From a virus, in the IMG/VR virus record IMGVR_UViG_3300050343_000104, positions 1-52,731 of that record: a stretch of 52,731 nucleotides of DNA; one strand, written 5' to 3'. Positions 1 to 5,805 of this stretch are shown in pieces (positions within the stretch are counted from its first letter, which is position 1; the number at the start of each line of letters is the position of its first letter). Under the pieces are notes generated by a model. That model was not told the DNA's origin and did no database searches. It saw only the letters and a list, made by a program, of their open reading frames with translations. Both the position numbers and the translations under genes were made by a program.

Positions 1-248
1 GGAACCCAGCCAGCAACAGTATCTTCACCACAGTTAATAAATTTGTCAGTAACAAATTCACCCAGTGTATTTAATATTGCTACTTCAAAATGGCTATAGC
101 TTTCAGGTTCTAAGCCATTCTCATGGGGCGTAGAGTATAAACCATGACCTGCTTGTATACTTAGGGTTAATTTAGCTTTTGTGTTTAGCTTAGCTCCAAT
201 ACCGCCATGTAATTGCGGCACAAATTTTAAATCATTTACAGTTATCAT
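1..248 (-). CDS. Phage hypothetical protein, 3' end outside window
   Basis: An open frame starts at the ATG at 248 and runs off the left edge (82 complete codons). The product begins MITVNDLKFVP, then HGGIGAKLNT, and later has YSHFEVAILNTLGEFVTD. This layout (a short strand, a G-rich turn, then a 'xYELAVL' type strand) matches a conserved small phage protein whose function I do not know. The same frame stays open upstream of the chosen ATG into the end of the Gp88-type gene, so the start could be further upstream; the ATG was chosen because it gives a clean protein start. No early-promoter copy lies directly before it, so it is probably co-transcribed with the gene at 326-934. Confidence 0.6.
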   Translation of the reverse strand, partial: MITVNDLKFVPQLHGGIGAKLNTKAKLTLSIQAGHGLYSTPHENGLEPESYSHFEVAILNTLGEFVTDKFINCGEDTVAGWV

Positions 249-325
249 ATCATTAATAGTATTAAGGTCATTATTATTATTATATTTAAAATTGAATATC
301 CGGTCATTAATTAAATCTTTTATAA

Positions 326-934
326 TTAATGGTAGATGAGTCCAATTTTGTGGTTGTCGGGACTGTACCATTTGGTTGCCCTAAGATCATACTCGCTGCT
401 ATCGTTATAGCCAGCACTGCTGAGATCACTAGCAGAGCTAAAAATTCTGGTGTGGCGGTCGTTCGTTTCATTTATTAAGTGTTTTTGTTTGCCTGAGTCA
501 CTGTATATAATATCATAGTTATCAGGTAGTTGTACTTCTTTAGTTAATTTTATCATGTTAGTGTAAGAATAGAACTTGACGTGAGGGTTGTGTATAGCAA
601 TTTGAATCCACTTATTTAAGTAAGCTCTACTATAATAATCGCCAGAGTCATGCACTCTTACAAAGTCGGGTTTCTTACGTCTGATCTCATCATTCATAGA
701 CTCAATAAATTTATCGGTCTTGCTCAACTCATATCGCTTTTCAAAAGCGGGTTGGACGTTAGACCAGATGTAAGCACCTTTCTTAGCATAACAGAACTTA
801 ACACACTCATCAGCCATAGGACAAGTAAGTTTACCTGATGCAGATTTATAAGCGGGTATACCGAAGTTCATTAGCTTAACGCCAAAGTGTTTACTAGTCT
901 TTTTGATTTTAGAATTTTGTGTAAGTAAGTTCAT
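326..934 (-). CDS. Gp88-domain phage protein
   Basis: This 202-residue product resembles the 'gene product 88' family of mycobacteriophages and many other phages. The family pattern is visible in order: an N-terminal LTQNSKIKK segment; a cysteine cluster CPMADECVKFCYAKKG (residues about 38-53) typical of the family; then NVQPAFEKRYEL; then a VRVHDSGDYYSRAYLNKW block (about 92-109) corresponding to the RxHDSGD core. The biochemical role of the family is not established; the Cys set and the HDSGD motif suggest metal or cofactor binding, which is inference. The start at 934 follows the usual A/T leader and an early-promoter copy at 951-984. Confidence 0.8.
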   Translation of the reverse strand: MNLLTQNSKIKKTSKHFGVKLMNFGIPAYKSASGKLTCPMADECVKFCYAKKGAYIWSNVQPAFEKRYELSKTDKFIESMNDEIRRKKPDFVRVHDSGDYYSRAYLNKWIQIAIHNPHVKFYSYTNMIKLTKEVQLPDNYDIIYSDSGKQKHLINETNDRHTRIFSSASDLSSAGYNDSSEYDLRATKWYSPDNHKIGLIYH

Positions 935-950
935 AGTTATTATTTTATAT

Positions 951-984
951 TATTATCTTAAGTTAAACGTATTTTGTCTGTTAA
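951..984 (-). promoter_or_regulatory. Early promoter-like element, copy A
   Basis: Reading the minus strand, AACAGACAAAATACG is followed after the standard ten-base gap by AGATAATA. It lies 17 bp upstream of the ATG at 934. The upstream half is the least conserved of the nine copies (AACAG in place of TTGCAG). It overlaps the last codons of the next gene. Confidence 0.65.
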
Positions 985-1223
985 TCTAACAGAGTCATGT
1001 AAGCACTAGGGTTAGCCACACGAAACCAGTCAAGAGCTTTTCTAAAGTCTTTTTGTATTTCGTTACTCATTGGGATCATTTGACAACCGGTAATGAAATC
1101 ATATATTGATAATTCATTAGCATTCAGTGTTGCGCTTGAGCCGGAGAAAGGGTTAGATACATTACCGCCTTCAGTATATTGTGCGCCTCCTTTTTTTGTA
1201 AACCATTTTGGTAGATCTTTCAT
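981..1223 (-). CDS. Conserved phage protein of unknown function (80 aa)
   Basis: The product has GGAQYTEGGNVSNPFSGSS (residues about 12-30) and then LSIYDFITGCQMIPM (39-53). I have seen this arrangement in small proteins of large phages, but no function is known to me. The start at 1223 is one base past the stop of the KTSC gene, so it is translated as the last gene of the cluster 1938-981. The C-terminal part reads as a short helical segment (DFRKALDWFRVANPS). There are no membrane segments. Confidence 0.7.
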   Translation of the reverse strand: MKDLPKWFTKKGGAQYTEGGNVSNPFSGSSATLNANELSIYDFITGCQMIPMSNEIQKDFRKALDWFRVANPSAYMTLLD

Positions 1224-1224
1224 A

Positions 1225-1452
1225 TTATATTCTAGTAAATTTAAAGTTTAATGTTTTTAGTATTTTGTTAATAAATGCGCCAGCGGAAGGTGCTGCTCGT
1301 AGTCCTTCCCAAACAAATTTGGGTACGTCATAATACTCGTAACAGCTTGCGTTAGAGTACATTATAAATAATGTTCTAGATCGGTTGTAGTACGTCGCAT
1401 ATTGGATCGCACTAGATTCGACAATAAAGTCTTCTTTAATTATTTCACTCAT
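1225..1452 (-). CDS. KTSC-domain protein
   Basis: The 75-residue product is essentially a single KTSC domain. The visible pattern is ESSAIQYATYYNRSRTLFIMY (split here as ESSAIQYATYY and SRTLFIMY), then YEYYDVPKFVWEGL and APSAGAFINKILK, corresponding to the family order S..I....Y......L.v.f....Y.Y..VP..v...l..A.S.G.yfn..I. KTSC is named for a conserved Lys-Thr-Ser-Cys context near lysyl-tRNA synthetase-related proteins; its role in phages is not known. It lies 3 bp from the upstream gene's stop and 1 bp from the next start, a tight operon. Confidence 0.82.
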   Translation of the reverse strand: MSEIIKEDFIVESSAIQYATYYNRSRTLFIMYSNASCYEYYDVPKFVWEGLRAAPSAGAFINKILKTLNFKFTRI

Positions 1453-1455
1453 AGG

Positions 1456-1938
1456 TTATTCGAATTGCGAAGCGCAGGTGTATAGCACTTCTTTGTTAGT
1501 ATTAGCACAGTGTGCTTTCTCATTAATATAATAGTTACGGTATGCAGCAACAGAATCGTTTTCAACTTTGTATTCATCAGGCATACATTGAGGCATGTCA
1601 GTAAGGCCAGTGTTAAAGATCGGGCCAGGTACTTGTGACAATACGTCACGACATTTAGTTATAGTAAGATGTTCTTTATTATAACGCTTTTTATATTCTT
1701 TGCCAAGAGCCATCATGTGAAAGTATAGCCAAGCATAGTTAGATCTTGATTGGCGTGTCCATACAGCAGATGGATGGTTTTTATGTGTTAACTTGTAAGG
1801 AACATCGATTTCACTGTCAAGCATTATATGTGCAGAACAAAGTAGTTGAGCGGACTCAAGGATCATTTTAACAACGTGCTTGTTGTATTGTAATTGTGCA
1901 GCACGTTCAGGGTCGGAGTTTAAATAAAATATATTCAT
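1456..1938 (-). CDS. Conserved phage protein of unknown function (160 aa)
   Basis: The product starts MNIFYLNSDPERAAQLQ and continues NKHVVKMILESAQLLCSAH (residues about 19-37), then a Lys-His-Pro-Ser-x-xW block (KNHPSAVWTRQSRSNYAW, 53-70), then MPDEYKV and AAYRNYYINEK. I recognise this as a protein widely shared by cyanophages and other large phages and usually annotated as hypothetical. Invariant His/Lys and Trp residues suggest an enzyme, but I cannot assign one. It heads a three-gene cluster (with the KTSC gene and the 80-residue gene) and lies only 5 bp from early-promoter copy B, so its leader is very short. Confidence 0.72.
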   Translation of the reverse strand: MNIFYLNSDPERAAQLQYNKHVVKMILESAQLLCSAHIMLDSEIDVPYKLTHKNHPSAVWTRQSRSNYAWLYFHMMALGKEYKKRYNKEHLTITKCRDVLSQVPGPIFNTGLTDMPQCMPDEYKVENDSVAAYRNYYINEKAHCANTNKEVLYTCASQFE

Positions 1939-1943
1939 ACAGT

Positions 1944-1977
1944 TATTATCTTTAAGGTTACGTATTTAGTCTGCGAT
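1944..1977 (-). promoter_or_regulatory. Early promoter-like element, copy B
   Basis: Minus strand: TCGCAGACTAAATACG, ten-base gap, then AGATAATA. The AGATAATA box ends about 5 nt before the ATG at 1938, so transcription starting downstream of the box would give an almost leaderless message, unlike the other copies. It overlaps the stop codon region of the gene at 1966-2514 (its final codons Ile-Ala-Asp-stop lie in the element). Confidence 0.7.
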
Positions 1978-2514
1978 ATTTAATTTCTCTATAGTGACAG
2001 TTATTTTATCTACCATTTTTTGATGTTTGTTTAATCCTTCATCAGTAAGTAATTGTTTGATTTCTTTAAGTAATTCAGGTACTTTAGATGGCCATTCATA
2101 GCCTTTGCTGTGGAATTCCATCTCGACATCAGCATATACATCTTCATATACTTTGTCACACATATCTTCAATAGCCTCGTCGATAATGCCCTCAGCATCA
2201 CAGTATATAGACAAACCGTTGCGTATAGCATCTTGTACTTCGTAAATGATTTGAGGAGAATGATCCTGGTAGAATATATCTTCATTCACGCATATTGAGT
2301 TAGGGTTATGTGTACATATCCATACAGAGTAGCCGTCACGTGTAGATTCTTCATACACATATAGATCTTGTTGTTCCCATCTATCGCTATAGCTTGCGCC
2401 GTAATGGTCTAGTACAAGCTGTGTGAATTCGCCGTTTTGTTCGCTAATTTGTTTTTCGCTAAAGCCAAGTTCGTGCATCGCTGCTTCAATTAATTCATCA
2501 GTTAATAGTTTCAT
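1966..2514 (-). CDS. Acidic hypothetical protein (182 aa)
   Basis: I do not recognise this protein. It is acidic (many Glu/Asp), probably mostly helical and soluble, with no membrane segment. Features: an N-terminal helix KLLTDELIEAAMHELGF; a central CTHNPNSICVNEDIF region (residues about 67-81); and a C-terminal helical end EVPELLKEIKQLLTDEG-like region. The start at 2514 has the same ATAGTTATT-type leader as its neighbours, and promoter copy C lies upstream at 2538-2571, so it is probably a single-gene unit. Confidence 0.65.
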   Translation of the reverse strand: MKLLTDELIEAAMHELGFSEKQISEQNGEFTQLVLDHYGASYSDRWEQQDLYVYEESTRDGYSVWICTHNPNSICVNEDIFYQDHSPQIIYEVQDAIRNGLSIYCDAEGIIDEAIEDMCDKVYEDVYADVEMEFHSKGYEWPSKVPELLKEIKQLLTDEGLNKHQKMVDKITVTIEKLNIAD

Positions 2515-2537
2515 AGTTATTATATTTAATTTTATTA

Positions 2538-2571
2538 TATTATCTTTTGTTTATCGTATTTTATCTGCAAC
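2538..2571 (-). promoter_or_regulatory. Early promoter-like element, copy C
   Basis: Minus strand: TTGCAGATAAAATACG, ten-base gap, AGATAATA. Its upstream half is also the last coding codons (Val-Ala-Asp-Lys-Ile-Arg) and stop of the gene at 2551-2790, so promoter and coding sequence share the same bases. The leader to the ATG at 2514 is 23 nt. Confidence 0.72.
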
Positions 2572-2790
2572 TTGATCTAGTGCATCAAGTATATATTCGT
2601 AAATTTCTTTTTCACGTAGCTCACTGTCAAGTACCATTTCCATTTCGTCTTTAGTTACACCACCGTAGATACCAGTTTTTAACTGTTTTTTAGTATCTTC
2701 AACAGAAAACATAAGGTTTACCAGTTTGGCTTGGATCTTGTCGGTGGCCAACCAATGGGTATCAGGATTGATATTATTTTTTTCATTCAT
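2551..2790 (-). CDS. Hypothetical protein (79 aa)
   Basis: This is a short, mostly helical, charged product (NPDTHWLATDKIQAKLVNLM, then KKQLKTGIYGGVTKDEMEMV). I do not recognise the family. It starts at 2790, 4 bp downstream of the stop of the gene at 2795-3067, so the two are probably one unit. Its 3' end (codons VADKIR) doubles as promoter copy C for the next gene. Confidence 0.6.
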   Translation of the reverse strand: MNEKNNINPDTHWLATDKIQAKLVNLMFSVEDTKKQLKTGIYGGVTKDEMEMVLDSELREKEIYEYILDALDQVADKIR

Positions 2791-2794
2791 AGGT

Positions 2795-3067
2795 TTAGTT
2801 TAAGTTATTTAATTTATATTCACCAGATTCGATCTTAGCACGTGTTTCGTTGATACCTTCGCCATTTAAAAATAATCGTCTGTATTTACTTGTTGTATTA
2901 GAATAGTCCCAAGTATCTTCGTCTAATTGTATTTTACCGTGATATGGTTTGAATGCAATTATACTGCAATAACTTTGAAAGTATCTGCCGTCAGGTGTTG
3001 TAATTACAAATTGGTTAGGCACGTCGTTACCCGCATTACTTGTCATGTTTTTTACTTTGATTTTCAT
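2795..3067 (-). CDS. Hypothetical protein (90 aa)
   Basis: The ATG at 3067 (MKIKVKNMTSNAGNDV) was chosen over an ATG at 3142. The 25 residues that would be added come from a tRNA-like stretch, and 3067 carries the usual AT-rich leader (ATTATATAGTTTAAA on the plus strand, read in reverse). The protein is beta-rich: VPNQFVITTPDGRYFQSYCS and then IAFKPYHGKIQLDEDTWDY. The 'VITTPDGRYFQSY.S.IA' layout is common in small phage proteins, but I know no function. No early-promoter copy is seen upstream, which makes its transcription start unclear. Confidence 0.65.
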   Translation of the reverse strand: MKIKVKNMTSNAGNDVPNQFVITTPDGRYFQSYCSIIAFKPYHGKIQLDEDTWDYSNTTSKYRRLFLNGEGINETRAKIESGEYKLNNLN

Positions 3068-3080
3068 ATTATATAGTTTA

Positions 3081-3145
3081 AAATTAGTGGATAGTGAGGA
3101 ATCGAACCTCATACTCGTCAGCAGCACACCCGGTCGGGGCATCCA
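3081..3145 (-). other. tRNA-like T-arm and acceptor segment (non-canonical)
   Basis: On the minus strand, TGAGG-TTCGATT-CCTCA forms a perfect five-base-pair T-arm with a canonical loop. The flanking CTATCC can pair perfectly with GGATAG 37 nt upstream of the arm, as an acceptor stem would. I could not find a standard D-arm or a seven-base anticodon loop between them (the gap holds CCCGACCGGG and GTGTGCTGC), and no CCA follows directly. It could be a decayed or error-damaged tRNA, a tRNA mimic in the leader of the next gene, or chance. Confidence in a working tRNA is low. Confidence 0.3.
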
Positions 3146-3426
3146 TACCTATCCTCCTCGTAGACATTTGCTAGCAGCTTAAAGAAAGCGCTCGGTTATT
3201 TATTCGCTACGATAATGTGTGGCTGGTTTCTTCTTAAGACATTTAATATACACTAATCCCAGTGAACACCACTTAATATTTTATGTACTACACAGCAATG
3301 TACATTGATCACATTTTCGCTGAACCACAAAGGGCTGTGAACTAACTAATAAATAATAAACTACAGGGTTATTTGCGTATAGCATACGCTGCCGCCCGGC
3401 CGCATTCAGTTAAGAATTTTAATATT
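3146..3426. other. Non-coding stretch with hairpins
   Basis: I see no convincing gene here. The stretch holds a perfect hairpin GCGTAT-AGC-ATACGC at 3375-3389 next to an unusually GC-rich block (GCCGCCCGGCCGC) at 3391-3403, placed just 3' of the minus-strand gene at 3427, so it may end that transcript. Further left CACAGC (3291) can pair with GCTGTG (3334), enclosing the palindrome AATGTACATT. There is no early-promoter copy in this stretch. Confidence 0.4.
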
Positions 3427-3618
3427 TTATTTTTCATCTTTTTCGTTTTCGGTTATTAATTTATTTACTCGTTCCATTCGGGTTTTTAAGTATTTTAAGT
3501 CGACTGGATCAATGTTATTATACTTTATAACGTCTTTATTGAGGTATTCAATTAAATGTTTAGTTGCATACATCATACAAATTAAGTTAGTATATTCTTT
3601 TGTTTTTAAGTTTATCAT
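3427..3618 (-). CDS. Hypothetical protein (63 aa)
   Basis: This small basic and acidic helical protein (MINLKTKEYTNLICMM, then KYNNIDPVDLKYLKTRMERV and a Glu/Lys-rich tail) is not recognised. It is the only gene between promoter copy D (3646-3679) and the non-coding stretch ending at 3426, so it is probably a single-gene unit. Confidence 0.6.
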   Translation of the reverse strand: MINLKTKEYTNLICMMYATKHLIEYLNKDVIKYNNIDPVDLKYLKTRMERVNKLITENEKDEK

Positions 3619-3645
3619 AGTATTAAATTTTATTTGTTACACATT

Positions 3646-3679
3646 TATTATCTTGTAGAGTGCGTATTTTATCTGCAAC
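3646..3679 (-). promoter_or_regulatory. Early promoter-like element, copy D
   Basis: Minus strand: TTGCAGATAAAATACG, ten-base gap, AGATAATA, a consensus match. It lies immediately after the stop of the gene at 3681-3872 and 27 nt before the ATG at 3618. Confidence 0.75.
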
Positions 3680-3680
3680 T

Positions 3681-3872
3681 CTATAAATCTTTCTTGCGAA
3701 TCCAGGTTAAACCTTTATAGTTAAACCACTTGCGAACACCGTCATTATCATTGATCTCGTCGTATATATAGGCAAACTTGTTTGGTAGGTTAGCAAGATC
3801 GAAGCCAACGTGTAAGTCACCGTTTAATTTTAACTCTTTTTTAGTTCTTGAAAATTTTATAGTATTTGTCAT
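3681..3872 (-). CDS. Hypothetical protein (63 aa)
   Basis: The start at 3872 (MTNTIKFSRTKKELK) was chosen instead of the longer frame from 3944 because 3872 has the recurrent ATAGTTATT leader and avoids a 53-bp overlap with the upstream gene. The product is beta-rich and charged, with DLHVGFDLANLPNKFAYIYD and a C-terminal FNYKGLTWIRKKDL. The family is not recognised. It is the last gene of the cluster 4567-3681. Confidence 0.62.
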   Translation of the reverse strand: MTNTIKFSRTKKELKLNGDLHVGFDLANLPNKFAYIYDEINDNDGVRKWFNYKGLTWIRKKDL

Positions 3873-3891
3873 AGTTATTAGTTTATTTGGT

Positions 3892-4233
3892 TTATAATTT
3901 ATCTCGTAAAATGTCAGAGAACGAAGTGCATACTCTACCCTCAATCATTTTTTCGGCTTCAGTGCGGACATCATTAAGTAATGTATTGTATTTACTTTCG
4001 CCATATAGTTTAAAGTATAGTTCTTTAAAGCCGCCGGATAAAACACGTTCGCCGTTTAAAAACCAATCGATTTCAGTGTCCATAGGATCGAAGGACCACT
4101 CAAGGTTGGGTTTTTCGGTTCTGAATACGTAACTATATACGGACACATGAGCGGTTATCAGCGAATCGACGTGTATAGCAACTTCAGCGTTGTAGGTAAA
4201 GGAAATGTTGTCAGTTAAGTGTGTAGTTTTCAT
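3892..4233 (-). CDS. Hypothetical protein (113 aa)
   Basis: Unrecognised soluble protein. The N-terminal half is predicted beta (NISFTYNAEVAIHVDSLI, then HVSVYSYVFRTEKPN); a WSFDPMDTEIDWFLNGER stretch (residues about 46-63) and a helical C-terminus (NTLLNDVRTEAEKMIEGR) follow. It starts 3 bp after the stop of the gene at 4237-4443, a tight operon downstream of promoter copy E. Confidence 0.62.
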   Translation of the reverse strand: MKTTHLTDNISFTYNAEVAIHVDSLITAHVSVYSYVFRTEKPNLEWSFDPMDTEIDWFLNGERVLSGGFKELYFKLYGESKYNTLLNDVRTEAEKMIEGRVCTSFSDILRDKL

Positions 4234-4236
4234 AGT

Positions 4237-4443
4237 TTATTTATTTAAAGTGTTAATTATATTTTTTATAGTTAATTCGGTTATACAATCTAGCATCTCA
4301 TAGTACTCATCGCCGTCTAGGTCGATGTTTAGATACTCTAGTTGATTGTTAATGGTGTCATACATTTGGTCTATAGTAACTTCAGCGATTTGTTGCGCTA
4401 AAATACCGGCATTGCTAGATAATTCTTGTTTAATAGTATTCAT
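4237..4443 (-). CDS. Hypothetical acidic protein (68 aa)
   Basis: This is a short all-helical acidic protein (QELSSNAGILAQQIAEVTID, then YLNIDLDGDEYYEMLDCITE). No family is recognised. It is the second gene of the copy-E cluster, 7 bp downstream of the 38-residue gene at 4451-4567. Confidence 0.62.
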   Translation of the reverse strand: MNTIKQELSSNAGILAQQIAEVTIDQMYDTINNQLEYLNIDLDGDEYYEMLDCITELTIKNIINTLNK

Positions 4444-4450
4444 AGTTATA

Positions 4451-4567
4451 TTAGTTGTAGTCGTTATATTCGTCCATTACATTAGACATTTGCTCTTTAG
4501 TTAGTGACCAATAGCTGATACCTGGGTATAGTCGGTCGGCGATTTTAAACATTTGTGTTGCGCTCAT
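4451..4567 (-). CDS. Small hypothetical protein (38 aa)
   Basis: Complete frame from the ATG at 4567 to TAA at 4451-4453. The product begins MSATQMFKIADRLYPGISYW and ends TKEQMSNVMDEYNDYN. It looks like a real gene because it has the recurrent leader before the ATG, follows promoter copy E (4611-4645), and fits exactly into the gap before the next gene. Function unknown. Confidence 0.6.
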   Translation of the reverse strand: MSATQMFKIADRLYPGISYWSLTKEQMSNVMDEYNDYN

Positions 4568-4610
4568 AGTTTTATTAGTTTATAGTATTTATTATTATTA
4601 ATTTCACATT

Positions 4611-4645
4611 TATTATCTTTAGAGTTGCGTATTTATATCTGCAAC
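4611..4645 (-). promoter_or_regulatory. Early promoter-like element, copy E
   Basis: Minus strand: TTGCAGATATAAATACG, ten-base gap, AGATAATA. This copy has one extra base between GCAGA and TACG. It precedes the four-gene cluster 4567-3681 with a 43-nt leader. Confidence 0.7.
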
Positions 4646-4977
4646 TAGTATTTCGCTCTTATTTGGTCGGCACTACAATATGCCCACATTACTTTATTTA
4701 TAAATTCAACAGTGTTTACCGATTTTAACTCGATCGGAAAGGTGTATAGCATGGTTGCATAGAATTCCATTAGCCCTCGGTCATTCTCTGCATACTGTGA
4801 TTTGAATACATCATATTCGTCGCCTTGCATGAAATTCATACCGCATATTTTATTTTGTTCGTTATACTCTAGGTATATCCACCGATCTTGCGATTCACAC
4901 CAAAGGTGTTCTACTTTAATTACTTTAGATTCACACCAAATGTTTTCTGCTTTAATTACTTTATTATTTTTTTTCAT
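4645..4977 (-). CDS. Hypothetical protein with a tandem N-terminal repeat (110 aa)
   Basis: The N-terminus has two near-identical 12-residue units, KVIKAENIWCES and KVIKVEHLWCES, directly joined (residues about 6-29), followed by DRWIYLEYNEQNKICGMNF and a helical C-terminus. The WCES repeat gives two Trp-Cys pairs. I do not recognise the family; the C-terminal half (QYAENDRGLMEFYATMLY) reads as a globular domain. The start at 4977 has the common leader, but no promoter copy is found immediately upstream, so it may be read from copy F through the small genes at 5004-5606. Confidence 0.6.
   Translation of the reverse strand: MKKNNKVIKAENIWCESKVIKVEHLWCESQDRWIYLEYNEQNKICGMNFMQGDEYDVFKSQYAENDRGLMEFYATMLYTFPIELKSVNTVEFINKVMWAYCSADQIRAKY
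4892..4963. repeat. Two tandem 36-bp units inside a gene
   Basis: The units at 4892-4927 and 4928-4963 both start GATTCACACCAAA and end TTTAATTACTTTA, and differ at only a few positions. They keep the frame and encode the repeated 12-residue WCES unit of the 110-residue protein, so this is a recent in-frame duplication. Confidence 0.85.
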
Positions 4978-5003
4978 AGTTTATTTAGTTCTTTAAATAG
5001 TGA

Positions 5004-5125
5004 TTAGCTTAGGTTATAAGTGTCTTCGGTTATACAACCGTCTTGTTCAATAGCTTCAAGGTTGTCTATACCATGTGATCTAGTGCTACCAATATCACAT
5101 TCTTTTCGTAGTTACTTCACTGCAT
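5004..5125 (-). pseudogene. Small gene with two apparent frameshifts (about 40 aa)
   Basis: A typical leader and ATG lie at 5125, but the frame stops after two codons. Removing one base after the ATG and one near 5098 gives a continuous product beginning MSEVTTKR, then CDIGSTRSHGIDNLEAIEQD (split) and GCITEDTYNLS, ending at TAA 5004-5006. The intact last 33 codons look like real coding sequence. Either two insertion errors or real decay explains it. Function unknown. Confidence 0.4.
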
Positions 5126-5128
5126 AGT

Positions 5129-5418
5129 TTATTTATTTTGACAGTTATTTAAGGTCGAAAGCGTATAGCAAACGTAGTCGATCGAGTTCATTATTATAGT
5201 AATGTCTCTAGTGTAATAGTAGTTACTACGTTTTGCATTATAATTAGTGCGTTTAACTTTAGTGTTAATTTGGTATAGTTTTACACCACGTCTTCTGAAG
5301 TATGGTATGATCTTTAGAGACTCACTCTAACATAACCGGATCTATAGGTGTAACCTAATCTACCGTCACTCATTTCACATTTAATTGTACCGTTTTTACT
5401 GATGTTTAATACTTTCAT
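5129..5418 (-). pseudogene. Small gene with one apparent frameshift (about 95 aa)
   Basis: The frame from the ATG at 5418 reads MKVLNISKNGTIKCEM, then RLGYTYRSGYVRVSL and stops near 5314. Dropping one base there continues as KIIPYFRRRGVKLYQINTK and on to TAA at 5129-5131. The two halves together make a plausible basic, beta-rich protein of about 95 residues that fills the gap between neighbours exactly. The family is not recognised. A single inserted base (sequencing or mutation) is the simplest explanation. Confidence 0.5.
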
Positions 5419-5429
5419 AGTTATTTATT

Positions 5430-5606
5430 TTAGTTATATACTGTTTCTATTAGGTCGTGTACTAGATCTTCTTCAGACTCACCATCTTCTGGTATACAGT
5501 CAAGTTCTACAAATTCTTTAATTCTTTGTTCGATTTTTTCTCTACTTTCATAGTAAGACTCAAATTTAAAGTGGTCTACTGTGTCTTCATTCCAATTGTA
5601 CTTCAT
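5430..5606 (-). CDS. Small acidic hypothetical protein (58 aa)
   Basis: Complete frame from ATG at 5606 to TAA at 5430-5432. The product (MKYNWNEDTVDHFKFESYYE, then KIEQRIKEFVELDC and a Glu-rich tail) is strongly acidic. It follows promoter copy F with a 36-nt leader and the recurrent ATAGTTATT motif at the start. Small acidic early phage proteins can be host-takeover factors, but nothing here identifies a target. Confidence 0.62.
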   Translation of the reverse strand: MKYNWNEDTVDHFKFESYYESREKIEQRIKEFVELDCIPEDGESEEDLVHDLIETVYN

Positions 5607-5612
5607 AGTTAT

Positions 5613-5720
5613 TTATTTATTAGTTAATTTATTTATCACTTTTAATATCTTTTTATAGTCGTAATTTGTCTGCAACTCTATGACAACGTGTCGGTACACT
5701 ATGTCATGTCGAATTGTCAT
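5613..5720 (-). CDS. Possible small ORF overlapping promoter copy F (35 aa)
   Basis: An ATG at 5720 opens a 35-codon frame (MTIRHDIVYRHVVIELQTNY, then DYKKILKVINK) ending at 5613. It overlaps copy F, just as other copies overlap the 3' ends of genes. In the same frame the sequence is open a little further upstream (RDYFSKKG), so it may be the tail of a slightly longer or frameshifted gene starting near 5766. No leader motif is seen before the ATG. Confidence 0.35.
   Translation of the reverse strand: MTIRHDIVYRHVVIELQTNYDYKKILKVINKLTNK
5643..5676 (-). promoter_or_regulatory. Early promoter-like element, copy F
   Basis: Minus strand: TTGCAGACAAATTACG, ten-base gap, AGATATTA (one substitution from AGATAATA). 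It lies upstream of the gene at 5430-5606. Confidence 0.68.
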
Positions 5721-5752
5721 ACCCTTTTTACTAAAATAATCTCTGATATTCA

Positions 5753-5787
5753 GTAGTTTTCACCAAAAACGTGTAATTATAATAGTA
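5753..5787 (+). promoter_or_regulatory. Late promoter-like element L1, inside the early region
   Basis: Plus strand: GTAGTTTTCACC, then AAAAACGTGTAATTATAATA, with the same spacing as the copies at 7447, 16960 and 32660 (17 bases from GTAG to the end of ACGTG). No plus-strand gene follows; a foldable sequence begins about 20 nt downstream. Transcription from here would be antisense to the early genes at 5936-7141. Confidence 0.65.
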
Positions 5788-5805
5788 TTTATAAAAACTC
5801 TTCTT

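Noticed and set aside
3068-3142. Longer start for the gene at 2795-3067
   Set aside because: The extension is read from the tRNA-like stretch; the ATG at 3067 has the usual AT-rich leader.
3081-3145. Functional tRNA gene
   Set aside because: No D-arm, anticodon loop or CCA can be drawn; kept only as a tRNA-like element.
3887-4132. Plus-strand frame opposite early genes
   Set aside because: It is fully opposite a well-supported minus-strand gene with a normal leader.
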